A DNA stretch of 64,000 bases from Paenibacillus lutimineralis (GTDB lineage: Bacteria; Bacillota; Bacilli; Paenibacillales; Paenibacillaceae), in assembly GCF_003991425.1 (NCBI RefSeq), contig NZ_CP034346.1, positions 5,267,001 to 5,331,000 on the forward strand, read 5' to 3'. Shown here piece by piece: positions 26,012 through 34,223 of the stretch; position 1 is the first letter of the stretch; each line of letters begins with the position of its first letter. The translations under genes and the position numbers were made by a program. The notes under the pieces were generated by a model that did not search any database, had not been told where the DNA came from, and saw nothing but the letters and a program-made list of their open reading frames with translations.

Positions 26012-27076
26012 TTATAACGGTATATCGTTGATCACCTGTGGCCGCAGCACCGGTTGCCCATAGTCCTGATTGTCCGTTCCGAATACTTCCTTCTCCCCGT
26101 TGAACCATATCCGGACCTTGTCCTGAGCTGAATTCTCCGATACCGTGAGCACAAGCGACTGCATCATTTGCGCCGGCAGCTTCTCCCCAGGATCGAACAT
26201 ATCATCCTCAATCGATACGGTGACTACCCCGTTGTCAGAACGTTCAACCCCATCAAACGATGTATTTTGGGTTACTACATTCTCAAGTCCATCCCCCTTG
26301 AGCGGTCCTTTGATCAGTTCATCGACAGCAGAAGCAACAAGGTCGCTACCATAAGGTACGAACCGTGTAACCGGAACGAAGTAAGCTGTCCCTTCCTGTG
26401 TTGCTGCGGAGAAGAAGATCGTTACCGGACTGGATTGCGACAAGTTGATCTCATTGTCGAGCTGCAAGTTGATTCCGAGCGAGCGATTCAGCGGTCTGTC
26501 CAGCGGCATACCACCTACCGGCATTTCGTTCAGCTTGGCGCCATCCATCCATACCTGTACATTCTGAATCTCGGGATTGTCGATCAAGGTCCATGTTAGC
26601 GCCTCGGCAATTTTTCGCTCATCTGCAGCGGAGTAATTGGCGAATTCTTTACTGAACTCAACGACTGCCAGCTTCTCATCCGGCTTCAGCGTCACCGCCT
26701 TCACTTCTGTGCCCTTCGGGAGCACTCCCTTGAAGCCGGCGGGAAGCAGCTTGGCATAAGTTCCCTCACTGACTAGTGCTTCCAGCGCCGCCATCGTCTT
26801 CGCCGTAGCATTCTCTCCCTGCGGCAAATGCAGTGAGACCGGGGCGAGCAGACCATGATCATTCTGCAAATACACCGTCGATACTGCTCCTCCTGCCGTA
26901 AGGCTTGTCTGACCGTCAATGCCAGCCCCTTGCATCATTTGCGCTTCAATATCTGAAGGCGGAGGGTCAATCTGTGATGAGGAGCCTGTACCAAACATGC
27001 TGCAGCCTGATAACACGATCGGCAGGGCCAGCATGCTGACCATGGCCGAATTTCGAATCTGGCGGTTCCATTTCAT
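26012..27076 (-). CDS. gerM: GerMN-domain sporulation/germination lipoprotein
   Basis: Secreted lipoprotein of 354 residues with signal MKWNRQIRNSAMVSML and lipobox VLSGC (Cys25). Two GerMN repeats follow: about 85-195 (TMAALEALVSEGTYAKLLPA through WTLIDNPEIQNVQVWMDG) and about 240-345 (ASAVDELIKGPLKGDGLENV through LTVSENSAQDKVRIWFNG). Each has the pattern of conserved Leu/Pro and an NVQVWxDG-type strand. GerM in B. subtilis is needed for cortex assembly and stabilises the SpoIIIAG/SpoIIQ complex. The gene order with rph and rdgB is as in B. subtilis. GGGAGGAAC precedes the ATG. Confidence 0.93.
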   Translation of the reverse strand: MKWNRQIRNSAMVSMLALPIVLSGCSMFGTGSSSQIDPPPSDIEAQMMQGAGIDGQTSLTAGGAVSTVYLQNDHGLLAPVSLHLPQGENATAKTMAALEALVSEGTYAKLLPAGFKGVLPKGTEVKAVTLKPDEKLAVVEFSKEFANYSAADERKIAEALTWTLIDNPEIQNVQVWMDGAKLNEMPVGGMPLDRPLNRSLGINLQLDNEINLSQSSPVTIFFSAATQEGTAYFVPVTRFVPYGSDLVASAVDELIKGPLKGDGLENVVTQNTSFDGVERSDNGVVTVSIEDDMFDPGEKLPAQMMQSLVLTVSENSAQDKVRIWFNGEKEVFGTDNQDYGQPVLRPQVINDIPL

Positions 27077-27217
27077 AACCTGGGTTCCTCCCTAACAATT
27101 TACTAAGGTTTGTATTACTATATATACGAGCCCTCCCTGCGAAAAATAACTATATTTTTCCGGGAACTGGACATACTGCATCATGCAATTGTGTGATGGA
27201 ACTATTAAGGAGTAGAG

Positions 27218-27790
27218 GTGATAGACTTGGAACAACCAAAAGCAAGAACGCCTTATAGTCTTAACAGTAAAAAAGTCGCTGACGCCACCAAAGCTTGGCT
27301 GCATAAACGCGGCGTAAAGATGGAGGAGATTGCCGAATTGGTCTTTTTCCTCCAGCAGAAATACTATCCGAATCTAACGATGGAGGAATGTATCCATAAT
27401 GTTGAGCAGGTGCTGACCAAGAGAGAGGTTCAGAACGCAGTGCTGACAGGTATTCAACTGGATATTCTTGCTGAACAGGGAGCCTTGATTCCCGAGCTCC
27501 AGGATATGATCTCCAATGATGAGGGCCTGTATGGAGTGGATGAGATACTAGCCTTCTCCATCGTCAACGTCTATGGCAGCATCGGCTTCACCAATTATGG
27601 CTACGTCGATAAGCTGAAGCCGGGAGTTCTGGAACGGTTGAACGATAAATCGCTCGGTCCAGTCCATACCTTCCTGGACGATATCGTCGGTGCCATCGCT
27701 GCTTCCGCCAGCAGTCGTATTGCCCACCGCAAACAAGCGGAACGAGAGCGTGATAATGGCGAGGAATTCATTGAAGAGGACCATAAATAA
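27218..27790 (+). CDS. Phosphatidylglycerophosphatase A-family protein (YutG-like)
   Basis: A protein of 190 residues from the soluble PgpA-like group found in Bacillales. Recognisable stretches are KVADATKAWLHKRGVKMEEIAELVFFLQQ, given here only by its parts KRGVKMEEIAELV and QQKYYPNLTMEECI, then VQNAVLTGIQLDILAEQG, DEILAFSIVNVYGSIGFTN and FLDDIVGAIAASASSRIAHR. It lacks the membrane helices of proteobacterial PgpA, so its role in phospholipid synthesis is uncertain. The GTG at 27218 has AAGGAG 5 bases before it; a TTG at 27227 with GAGGTGA is nearly as good. Divergent from gerM. Confidence 0.85.
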   Translation: MIDLEQPKARTPYSLNSKKVADATKAWLHKRGVKMEEIAELVFFLQQKYYPNLTMEECIHNVEQVLTKREVQNAVLTGIQLDILAEQGALIPELQDMISNDEGLYGVDEILAFSIVNVYGSIGFTNYGYVDKLKPGVLERLNDKSLGPVHTFLDDIVGAIAASASSRIAHRKQAERERDNGEEFIEEDHK

Positions 27791-27799
27791 GGAAATAAA

Positions 27800-27847
27800 G
27801 GCTGCTCGTGGAATCGGTTGATTTCACAAGCAGCCTCGTTTATTTTT
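27800..27847. terminator. Bidirectional terminator
   Basis: Arms GGCTGCT/AGCAGCC extend inward through GTGGAAT/ATTTCAC. TCGTTTATTTTTT follows on the plus strand and TTTATTTCC on the minus strand. It serves the PgpA-like gene and the convergent MBL gene, whose stop codon lies within the tail. Confidence 0.8.
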
Positions 27848-28850
27848 TAGCAAATAAATATGTCTCACTTGCTCCGTATGAATCATCACGCACACGATCA
27901 CCGGGAATCTGTACAGCTAGTTCTCGTCTTACCAGTTCAATCAGATGAGCAAGCGCCTCTGACATGGCAAATCGCATCTGATGAATCCCTAGCTCAGTTC
28001 CGAACAATGCGCTGCATACCGCAAATCCACTCATAGGCTGCTTCGCTAGCATCGCCTGTACAGTCTCAAGCCGTTCCTCATGATGTCTGATCAACATGAC
28101 GGTCCGTTCAGTAAAGTGCGTAAACGGGCGGCGATGCCCCGGAAAAGCTTGAGCGACTTCATATTTCCCCAGCTTCCTTAGTGAATTTATGAATGACTCC
28201 AACGGCTGTGGGTCACTCCCAGGCATCAGGCTTACGTTCGGAGAGATCTGCGGCAGAACTGCATCTCCACACAGCATCAAGCCTCGCCGAACATCATAGA
28301 AGGACAGATGTCCCGGCGCATGTCCAGCACTCTCGATGGCCCGCCATCCCTGCCCGCCCATGATAAGCTCGTCCCCTTCATGAATATATGTCACTTCTGC
28401 AGACGGACTGACCTGAGTTATAAAGCTCTCCATATGCGCCGGGAGCTGCCTAATCCATTCAGATGGCATTCCATGAGCCTTATACAATTCTGGCAGAGCC
28501 ATATTCATTGTGCTATCAGGCCCCCACATCCGCTGCGTCTCTTCATGCGCACGGTGTGACATGTAGACAGGAGCCCCACTCCACTGCTGCAAATAACCGG
28601 CTAGCCCATAATGATCCGGGTGGTGATGAGTTATTACGATCGAGCAGATATCCTGTGGCGCAAGCTTCAATTCTCGCCGAATAGCTTCCCATGCAGCTCC
28701 CCCCTCCTGAGTATGCGGTCCAGGATCAATGATCGTTACGCCCTCCTCGCCATGAAGGACATAGCTGTTGACGTAGCGCAGCGGAGGCGCCATCGGAACA
28801 GGGATACGAGTGAGGCTGTAATCTTCCCATACTTCAATCTGTGAATTCAT
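27840..28850 (-). CDS. MBL-fold metallohydrolase
   Basis: Cytosolic metallo-beta-lactamase-fold hydrolase, 336 residues. The metal site is complete: ITHHHPDH with His75, His77, Asp79 and His80, then SAGHAPGHLSFYD, LCGDAVLPQISPN and AFPGHRRPFTH. The C-terminal 100 residues are helical, as in LACTB2-like and glyoxalase II-like proteins with an added winged-helix-like tail. The ATG overlaps the methyltransferase stop (ATGA), so translation is coupled. Substrates in this group include thioesters and RNA ends; none can be assigned here. Confidence 0.88.
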   Translation of the reverse strand: MNSQIEVWEDYSLTRIPVPMAPPLRYVNSYVLHGEEGVTIIDPGPHTQEGGAAWEAIRRELKLAPQDICSIVITHHHPDHYGLAGYLQQWSGAPVYMSHRAHEETQRMWGPDSTMNMALPELYKAHGMPSEWIRQLPAHMESFITQVSPSAEVTYIHEGDELIMGGQGWRAIESAGHAPGHLSFYDVRRGLMLCGDAVLPQISPNVSLMPGSDPQPLESFINSLRKLGKYEVAQAFPGHRRPFTHFTERTVMLIRHHEERLETVQAMLAKQPMSGFAVCSALFGTELGIHQMRFAMSEALAHLIELVRRELAVQIPGDRVRDDSYGASETYLFAKK

Positions 28851-29599
28851 GATGATACATCCCCCACCATGATCATCCTAGGCGAGACCAGCGGATCGAA
28901 GGAATCCTCGTCATAGCTACCATAGATCTCCTTCAGCCCCAAGCCGGCTTCCTCCAACATTGCCGTAAAGTCCTCCAGGGAATAGAGTTTGATTCTCTCC
29001 AAATAATGTCTGGGCCCTGTCCTTAAGTCCGCGGCACCTGTTTGATCGATAATCTCGATTCTTTTTTTGACATATCCGTCATCAATTACGCGACGCTCTT
29101 TAATAAGCTGGCCATCATAGGTTCGTTCCGATTCAGGAACCAGATGCGCCATCGTATACTCGGGGTTCAGGAAATCTATAATGAATTGTCCACCCGGCTT
29201 CAGCATTCTCCGCACTTCCTTTAACACCTTAATATGCTCAGCATCTTGATCGAAATAGCCAAACGAAGTGAACAAGTTAACGACCGCGTCAAAGCCTCCT
29301 GATAGCGGCAAATTCCGCATGTCTGCATGCATCCAGGTAACCCGCTGGTCGGGATCATTTCTCCTTGCTTCTCGCAGCAGAACCTCGGATAAATCAACGC
29401 CGATCACTTCATATCCCGCTTCTTCAAGCGCCATGGCATGACGTCCCATTCCACAGCAGAGGTCCAGAATTTTGGCACCGATGGGTAGCCCAAGCCAAGA
29501 GATCATTTTATGTACTTCATGCTTTGCACCCTGAAAATCGCGATGCTTATATACGACCAAGTAATCCTCACCGAAGCTCTGTTCATACCATTCTGCCAT
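28847..29599 (-). CDS. Class I SAM-dependent methyltransferase
   Basis: A 250-residue Rossmann-fold methyltransferase. Motif I is ILDLCCGMGRHA (44-55), the acidic post-I residue lies in VIGVDLSE, and motif II is ADMRNLPLSGGFDAVVNLF. RRMLKPGGQFIIDFLNPEY follows, typical of the methyltransferase 25/11 group acting on small molecules. The start is preceded by GGAG in GAGGAGAAAAG. It is the first gene of a two-gene unit with the MBL hydrolase. The substrate is unknown. Confidence 0.88.
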   Translation of the reverse strand: MAEWYEQSFGEDYLVVYKHRDFQGAKHEVHKMISWLGLPIGAKILDLCCGMGRHAMALEEAGYEVIGVDLSEVLLREARRNDPDQRVTWMHADMRNLPLSGGFDAVVNLFTSFGYFDQDAEHIKVLKEVRRMLKPGGQFIIDFLNPEYTMAHLVPESERTYDGQLIKERRVIDDGYVKKRIEIIDQTGAADLRTGPRHYLERIKLYSLEDFTAMLEEAGLGLKEIYGSYDEDSFDPLVSPRMIMVGDVSS

Positions 29600-29726
29600 T
29601 TCTGTCTTTTCTCCTCTCTAGCAGCTCCATTCCAACACTGGTCTTTGTTTTCCCTCCATTGTACCGGATCTTGTCTAGAACTCAAGCGAGGGCTAGCCAT
29701 TATAAGAGCCCCTCCACATGATATGC

Positions 29727-29761
29727 AAAAAAAGAGGGGACATAATGAATATGCCCCCTCT
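29727..29761 (-). terminator. Terminator of the PrsA-like foldase gene
   Basis: Minus strand stem AGAGGGG / CCCCTCT around an AT-rich loop, followed by seven T residues, 15 bases after the stop. Confidence 0.9.
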
Positions 29762-29775
29762 GATGATCTAATACT

Positions 29776-31023
29776 CTATTTCGCGGCTGTCTTATCTTTG
29801 TCAGCTGCATCTGCGCTGTCGGCAAGTTTATTTGTAATTTTCGCCTTGCCGCGTACTTCTTCTAGCCATGATGAAGACATTTGCGATACTTGCTGGGAGA
29901 CAAGACCCTTGCGAATCTCATCCTTCTTCTCCTCAAGGGTAGCCGTATGCGCTTCTTTGCGATCGGTCAACTTGATGACCTTATATCCATCAGCCGACTT
30001 GATCGGTGCGCTAATCTCATCCTTGGCTAATTTAAAGGCAGCCTCCTCAACCGCTTCTTCACCACTCTCGCCTTTACCGAAGAATCCGGTATCACCACCG
30101 CTATCCTTCGTAACTGTATCCAGCGATTTGCTCTTCGCCAGTTCAGCGAAATCTGCACCACCGTTCAGTTCCTTGATGATGCTCTTCGCCTCATCTTCTG
30201 TTCCTACAAGAATAACGGATAGACGGACTTCCTCCGGCGTATTGAAGGATTCCTTGTACTGCTCAAATGTTTCTTTCACTTGTTCATCCGTAACATTAAT
30301 TTTCGGCTCGAGCAGCTTCGTCAGCTTAAGCTGCATATCAAGACGCTCTTTGAACTCATCCAGTGTCATACCGGAAGAAGCTAGCGCTTGATTGAATGCA
30401 TCTTCTGAACCGAAGGACTCTTTGTAGGTTTCAATTTCTTTATCAATATCAGTAGCGGTAATCTGAATGTTAGCCTTCTTCGCTTCCTGGTTCACCAGTT
30501 CACGGTTAATGAGGTTATCGAGAGCTGCTTCCCCACCTCCGGAAGTGGCCAATTCATCAAAGAGGATATCCTTGGAAATCTCAACTCCATTGACGGTAGC
30601 GATCGCCTCGGCCTTATTGCTGGCAAACGGCGGCTTAATGAGCACGATGATCAGCAATACGGCAAGCACCAGCGATACGATCGGCCAGACCTTAGATCCT
30701 GAATTCCCGCCGCTCGCAGGTTCTTGGGACGGAGTCCAGCTGTAATGCTCGGCAGGCTTCACCTCATCACTGTTACTAGCTAGCTCTTCCTTCACTTCAT
30801 TTTCTTCCGCCGCTTCACCTTCGTTCTCAGCTTGCGGTTGTTCTTCTATATCTGTCTGATTATTCTCTGTAGTCTCTGCCGAAGCATTAGACTCTGTTGT
30901 AAAGTTTGCTTCCTCGCTATCAGGAACAGCTTGTCCGGCCGGATCCTCGTGACCATTCTCTGGTTCGCCTGCCGTGTCCTCTTGCTTGCCTGTTAGCTCA
31001 AGATCTTTCTCTTTGTCTTCCAT
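29776..31023 (-). CDS. Membrane-anchored PrsA/SurA-like peptidyl-prolyl isomerase
   Basis: Extracytoplasmic foldase of 415 residues with unusual topology. Residues 1-110 are strongly acidic, low-complexity and predicted cytosolic (many Glu, Asp, Asn). One membrane helix covers 112-133 (PIVSLVLAVLLIIVLIK), and the rest faces outward: a SurA_N-like helical domain (AIATVNGVEISKDILFDELA; DNLINRELVNQEAKKANIQI) and a parvulin domain at about 260-360 (VRLSVILVGTEDEAKSIIKE; DTGFFGKGE; ISAPIKSADGYKVIKL). Classical PrsA is a lipoprotein, so here the lipobox is replaced by a helix with a long acidic tail. It probably assists folding of exported proteins such as the chitinase. Single-gene unit. Confidence 0.88.
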   Translation of the reverse strand: MEDKEKDLELTGKQEDTAGEPENGHEDPAGQAVPDSEEANFTTESNASAETTENNQTDIEEQPQAENEGEAAEENEVKEELASNSDEVKPAEHYSWTPSQEPASGGNSGSKVWPIVSLVLAVLLIIVLIKPPFASNKAEAIATVNGVEISKDILFDELATSGGGEAALDNLINRELVNQEAKKANIQITATDIDKEIETYKESFGSEDAFNQALASSGMTLDEFKERLDMQLKLTKLLEPKINVTDEQVKETFEQYKESFNTPEEVRLSVILVGTEDEAKSIIKELNGGADFAELAKSKSLDTVTKDSGGDTGFFGKGESGEEAVEEAAFKLAKDEISAPIKSADGYKVIKLTDRKEAHTATLEEKKDEIRKGLVSQQVSQMSSSWLEEVRGKAKITNKLADSADAADKDKTAAK

Positions 31024-31233
31024 TCAGCTTGTGACTCCCTTCTTCAATTGGAAACTCTTTCACTTCTATGACTTTAACAGATTTGTCCGTTTTTAACCTT
31101 AAAGAATGATAAAATATTGTTTTTTTGATTGCTTTTTGTGAACAATCAATATGTATGGCAGAGCTATCATTTCTGTTCTGGCTCAAAAAGTAGTAAAATG
31201 GTAAGGAAAACACGTTCGGGAGGAACTGACAAA

Positions 31234-32589
31234 ATGGATTATCAAAATTATTTCCAAAATAACCGCCAGACTCATCTGGATGAACTGACGGAACTGTTGA
31301 AAATTCCTAGCATCTCGGCACTGTCTGACCATAAAGGTGATGTGCAGAAGGCGGCTGAATGGATTGCTGGCGCGCTCCGTCAAGCGGGAATGGAGAATGT
31401 AGAGGTTAACCCTACGGCTGGGCATCCTATCGTAACTGGCGAATATTTGCATGCCCCAGGAAAACCAACTGTACTCGTATACGGGCACTATGACGTGCAA
31501 CCTGTAGACCCACTCAATCTGTGGGATACACCGCCATTCGAACCTTCGATCCGTGACGGCAAGCTATACGCCCGCGGCGCTACAGACGACAAAGGACAAA
31601 TGTTCCTACATATCAAAGCTGTAGAAGCGATCCTGAAGCAGGAGAAAGAGCCTCCTGTAAATATTAAATTCTGCATCGAAGGTGAAGAAGAGGTTGGCAG
31701 CCCGAATCTCCCTATTTTCCTAGAGAAAAATCAGGATAAACTGGCGGCAGACGTCGTTGTCATCTCCGATACTTCACTGCTTGAGCCTGGCAAGCCAGCG
31801 ATCTGCACCGGACTTCGCGGCCTTTGCTCCCTGGAAGTTAGCGTGCATACAGCAAATACGGATCTGCACTCCGGTACTTTTGGCGGTGGAGTTCCTAATG
31901 CGCTGCATGCGCTCGTGGCCTTGCTCGCTTCTCTGCATGATGACAAAGGGCGCGTAGTTGTGGAAGGCTTCTATAAAGGCACGCCTGAGTTGCCTGCCGA
32001 ATTGAGAGAGGAGATCTCCAAGCGCGGACTTGATGAGAATAAACTCGCAGCAAGCCTAGGCCTGGAGACACTGTATGGCGAAGAAGGCTACAGCTTTGCA
32101 GAACGTACCGGCATCCGTCCAACCTTGGAACTGAATGGTGTATATGGCGGTTTCCAAGGCGAAGGCAGCAAGACCGTTATTCCGAAGGAAGCTCATGCCA
32201 AGATTACTTGCCGTCTAGTTGGCGATCAAGATCCGCAGGATATTCTCGATAAGATTGATGCTCACCTGCAGCAGCGCGTACAACCTGGCGCCAAGCTGGT
32301 CGTGAAGCAAATGGAGAAGGCTCACGCCTTCAACATCGATCCGGAAATTCCTATGCTGCAAAAGGCTGCCGACGCTTATGAGAAGGTGTATGGGACGCGT
32401 GCTTTGTTCACCAAGGATGGTGGCTCGATCCCGATCGTAGAGACCTTGTCCCGGGTACTTGAAGCACCAGCCGTCATGATGGGCTTCGGGCTTCCTGACG
32501 AGAACCTGCATGCACCGAACGAGCATTTCAACCTTGAAAACTTCGACAAAGGTCTGCTGACTATCGTTGAATATCTCAAGTCCCTGTAA
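31234..32589 (+). CDS. M20-family metallodipeptidase
   Basis: Zinc aminopeptidase/dipeptidase of the ArgE/DapE/CNDP2 group, 451 residues, cytosolic. The metal and catalytic motifs are visible: VYGHYDVQPVDP (His ligand and catalytic Asp), GATDDKGQ (bridging Asp), EGEEEVGSPN (catalytic and ligand Glu pair), SDTSLLEPGKPAI, and a late His in LPDENLHAPNEHF. The lid-dimerisation domain begins near HSGTFGGGVPNALH. The ATG at 31234 is used because GGGAGG lies 10 bases upstream and homologs start near MDYQNYF; longer in-frame starts add unrelated residues. Single-gene unit with terminator. The likely role is turnover of cytosolic dipeptides. Confidence 0.92.
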   Translation: MDYQNYFQNNRQTHLDELTELLKIPSISALSDHKGDVQKAAEWIAGALRQAGMENVEVNPTAGHPIVTGEYLHAPGKPTVLVYGHYDVQPVDPLNLWDTPPFEPSIRDGKLYARGATDDKGQMFLHIKAVEAILKQEKEPPVNIKFCIEGEEEVGSPNLPIFLEKNQDKLAADVVVISDTSLLEPGKPAICTGLRGLCSLEVSVHTANTDLHSGTFGGGVPNALHALVALLASLHDDKGRVVVEGFYKGTPELPAELREEISKRGLDENKLAASLGLETLYGEEGYSFAERTGIRPTLELNGVYGGFQGEGSKTVIPKEAHAKITCRLVGDQDPQDILDKIDAHLQQRVQPGAKLVVKQMEKAHAFNIDPEIPMLQKAADAYEKVYGTRALFTKDGGSIPIVETLSRVLEAPAVMMGFGLPDENLHAPNEHFNLENFDKGLLTIVEYLKSL

Positions 32590-32612
32590 TATTAGGGATG
32601 AGATGAGACAAT

Positions 32613-32665
32613 AAAAAAGGCTATCCTCCAGATCATTTGAAAATGACGGATGGATAGCCTTTTTT
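32613..32665. terminator. Terminator after dipeptidase gene
   Basis: AAAAAAGGCTATCC / GGATAGCCTTTTTT arms with a long interior. Poly-T on both strands makes it potentially bidirectional. Confidence 0.85.
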
Positions 32666-32764
32666 AAATTGCGGAGGTTTCCCTTGCATTAGAAGCAAAT
32701 TGTGTGCTTAAAAACGTATTACATTGGAGATGGTTTTGAAGCACGCAATCAAGACGACCATTAA

Positions 32765-32800
32765 AACAAAAAACCTCCCCTTTCTTCCCGCTATCGGAGG
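32765..32800 (-). terminator. Possible gerE terminator
   Basis: Minus strand CCTCC/GGAGG stem with a purine-rich loop, then TTTTTTGTTTT. The stem is short, so the call is tentative. Confidence 0.45.
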
Positions 32801-32840
32801 AAAAAGAAGGTCCATGTTCTCTGCGCCCTTGGTAAAACCG

Positions 32841-33065
32841 TCAGATTTTTAGCTCCCCAAGCTTGATCAGCTCAACAACCGCCTGCGCGCGACCCTTGAC
32901 ATTAAGCTTTTGCATGACATTAGAGATATGGTTCCGGACGGTCTTCTCGCTGATAAATAATTGGCCGGCAATGTCGCGGGTCGTTTTATCCTGCACGAGG
33001 AGTTCGAAAACTTCCCGTTCACGATGAGTTAACAGAAATTTGCTGTTACGATCGCTACTTTTCAA
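32841..33065 (-). CDS. gerE: Spore coat transcription regulator GerE
   Basis: A 74-residue LuxR/FixJ-type helix-turn-helix protein, the size of B. subtilis GerE and nearly identical in its core: LLTHREREVFELLVQDKTT and LFISEKTVRNHISNVMQKL, then VKGRAQAVVELIKLGEL. GerE acts in the mother cell after sigma-K to switch late coat genes on or off, so it is a candidate regulator of the spore glycosylation locus in this window. The start is TTG at 33063-33065, with GGAGGGGTGA upstream; no ATG is available. No sigma-K promoter of good quality was recognised upstream. Confidence 0.97.
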   Translation of the reverse strand: MKSSDRNSKFLLTHREREVFELLVQDKTTRDIAGQLFISEKTVRNHISNVMQKLNVKGRAQAVVELIKLGELKI

Positions 33066-33242
33066 AATGCGTCACCCCTCCTTGCTCGGGTTTTATGGTT
33101 TACAAGGTTAAGGGATACAGTCAACACATTTTATGAAGAGATCGGATTATTGGTGCCGTAAGGAAATAAAATAGGCGCTTTATTTCCTGGCCGTATCTAT
33201 TCTGCAGTTCAACTCTGTCCAAAGCTGCCGCGAAAATTCCTA

Positions 33243-33271
33243 TTGACGGGTGAAACCCTTCCCATTAATAT
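33243..33271 (+). promoter_or_regulatory. Sigma-A promoter of efeMBU
   Basis: TTGACG, exactly 17-base spacer, TAATAT. The start point would be near 33278, just before the Fur box. Confidence 0.82.
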
Positions 33272-33284
33272 ATGTAATCGAAAG

Positions 33285-33299
33285 TGATAATCATTATCA
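33285..33299 (+). promoter_or_regulatory. Fur box of the efe operon
   Basis: TGATAATCATTATCA, an exact match to the 7-1-7 Fur consensus of Bacillus. It lies 14 bases after the -10 box, where bound Fur-Fe would block transcription. It predicts induction of the downstream iron uptake genes in low iron. Confidence 0.95.
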
Positions 33300-33347
33300 A
33301 TTAGACTAGTTAACTTTCGATACTTATATCAAGGGGTGTCCATGGTC

Positions 33348-34220
33348 ATGAAAATATATTATGCGCTTCCAGCAGCAGCCATATCGGCGATTCTGCTACT
33401 ATCCGGCTGCAACACCGGAGATAAGAATGCGAACCAAGGAGCGGCGGCCAACAACAACGTAGCTAATTCGGCGGCTGCTTCGAATTCGAATGAAGACGAC
33501 TTCAAGCAAGCGATCGATCAATACCGCGAGTATGTAATCCAGCAATGTGATGCCTTCGTTACTGAGACAGCCAAATTTACGGCTGCGATTAAAGACGCAG
33601 ATATTGAGACTGCTAAGTCTCTCTATGCTCCGGCACGCATGTATTATGAACGAATCGAACCAATTGCTGAAGCGCTGGGCGATCTTGATCCAAATATCGA
33701 TGCCAGAGATGGCGACGTAGATAGTTCAGAGTGGCGCGGCTTCCACAAGCTGGAACAAGCTCTGTGGGAGAATAACACAACAGCCGGACAAGAGGATATA
33801 GCTGATCAATTGTTAAGCGATGCGAAGCTGCTTCGTGCCAAAGTAGAAACCGTAGATATCGAAGCTTCCTTGCTCGTTACTGGCGCCGTAGAACTGCTTA
33901 ACGAAGTGTCTACCTCCAAGGTTACGGGTGAAGAGGAACGTTACTCTCATACAGACCTGTATGACTTCGCCGCCAATGTAGAAGGCGCTAAGAAAATATA
34001 TGAGCTTCTGGAGCCCCAGCTCAAAGCCAAAGATGCCGAACTAAGCAAAAATATCAGTGAACGCTTCACGGCCCTTGAGCAGGAATTGGCACCGTTCAAA
34101 CAAGGCAATGACTATGTTAGTTATGAGCAGCTGCAGGATCAGGATGTACGCAAATTAAGCCAGAATCTCGATGCCTTAGCCGAGCCACTATCCCAAATGG
34201 GTACTCTACTGGGAGTGTAA
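33348..34220 (+). CDS. efeM: EfeM/EfeO-type iron uptake lipoprotein (imelysin, M75)
   Basis: Extracellular lipoprotein of the EfeUOB ferrous/ferric iron system. MKIYYALPAAAISAILLLSGC is a lipoprotein signal of 21 residues; here I describe it as a short Lys/Tyr start, Ala/Ile core and lipobox LLSGC. The mature part is one four-helix imelysin domain with the HxxE-type metal motif (FHKLEQALW) and the conserved ARMYYERIEPIAEAL helix. There is no cupredoxin domain, so it is the shorter EfeM form. GTG 33336 and ATGs at 33342 and 33348 are all possible starts; the last has AAGGGGTG at good distance. First gene of a Fur-controlled three-gene operon, 3 bases before efeB. Confidence 0.92.
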   Translation: MKIYYALPAAAISAILLLSGCNTGDKNANQGAAANNNVANSAAASNSNEDDFKQAIDQYREYVIQQCDAFVTETAKFTAAIKDADIETAKSLYAPARMYYERIEPIAEALGDLDPNIDARDGDVDSSEWRGFHKLEQALWENNTTAGQEDIADQLLSDAKLLRAKVETVDIEASLLVTGAVELLNEVSTSKVTGEEERYSHTDLYDFAANVEGAKKIYELLEPQLKAKDAELSKNISERFTALEQELAPFKQGNDYVSYEQLQDQDVRKLSQNLDALAEPLSQMGTLLGV

Positions 34221-34223
34221 AAG

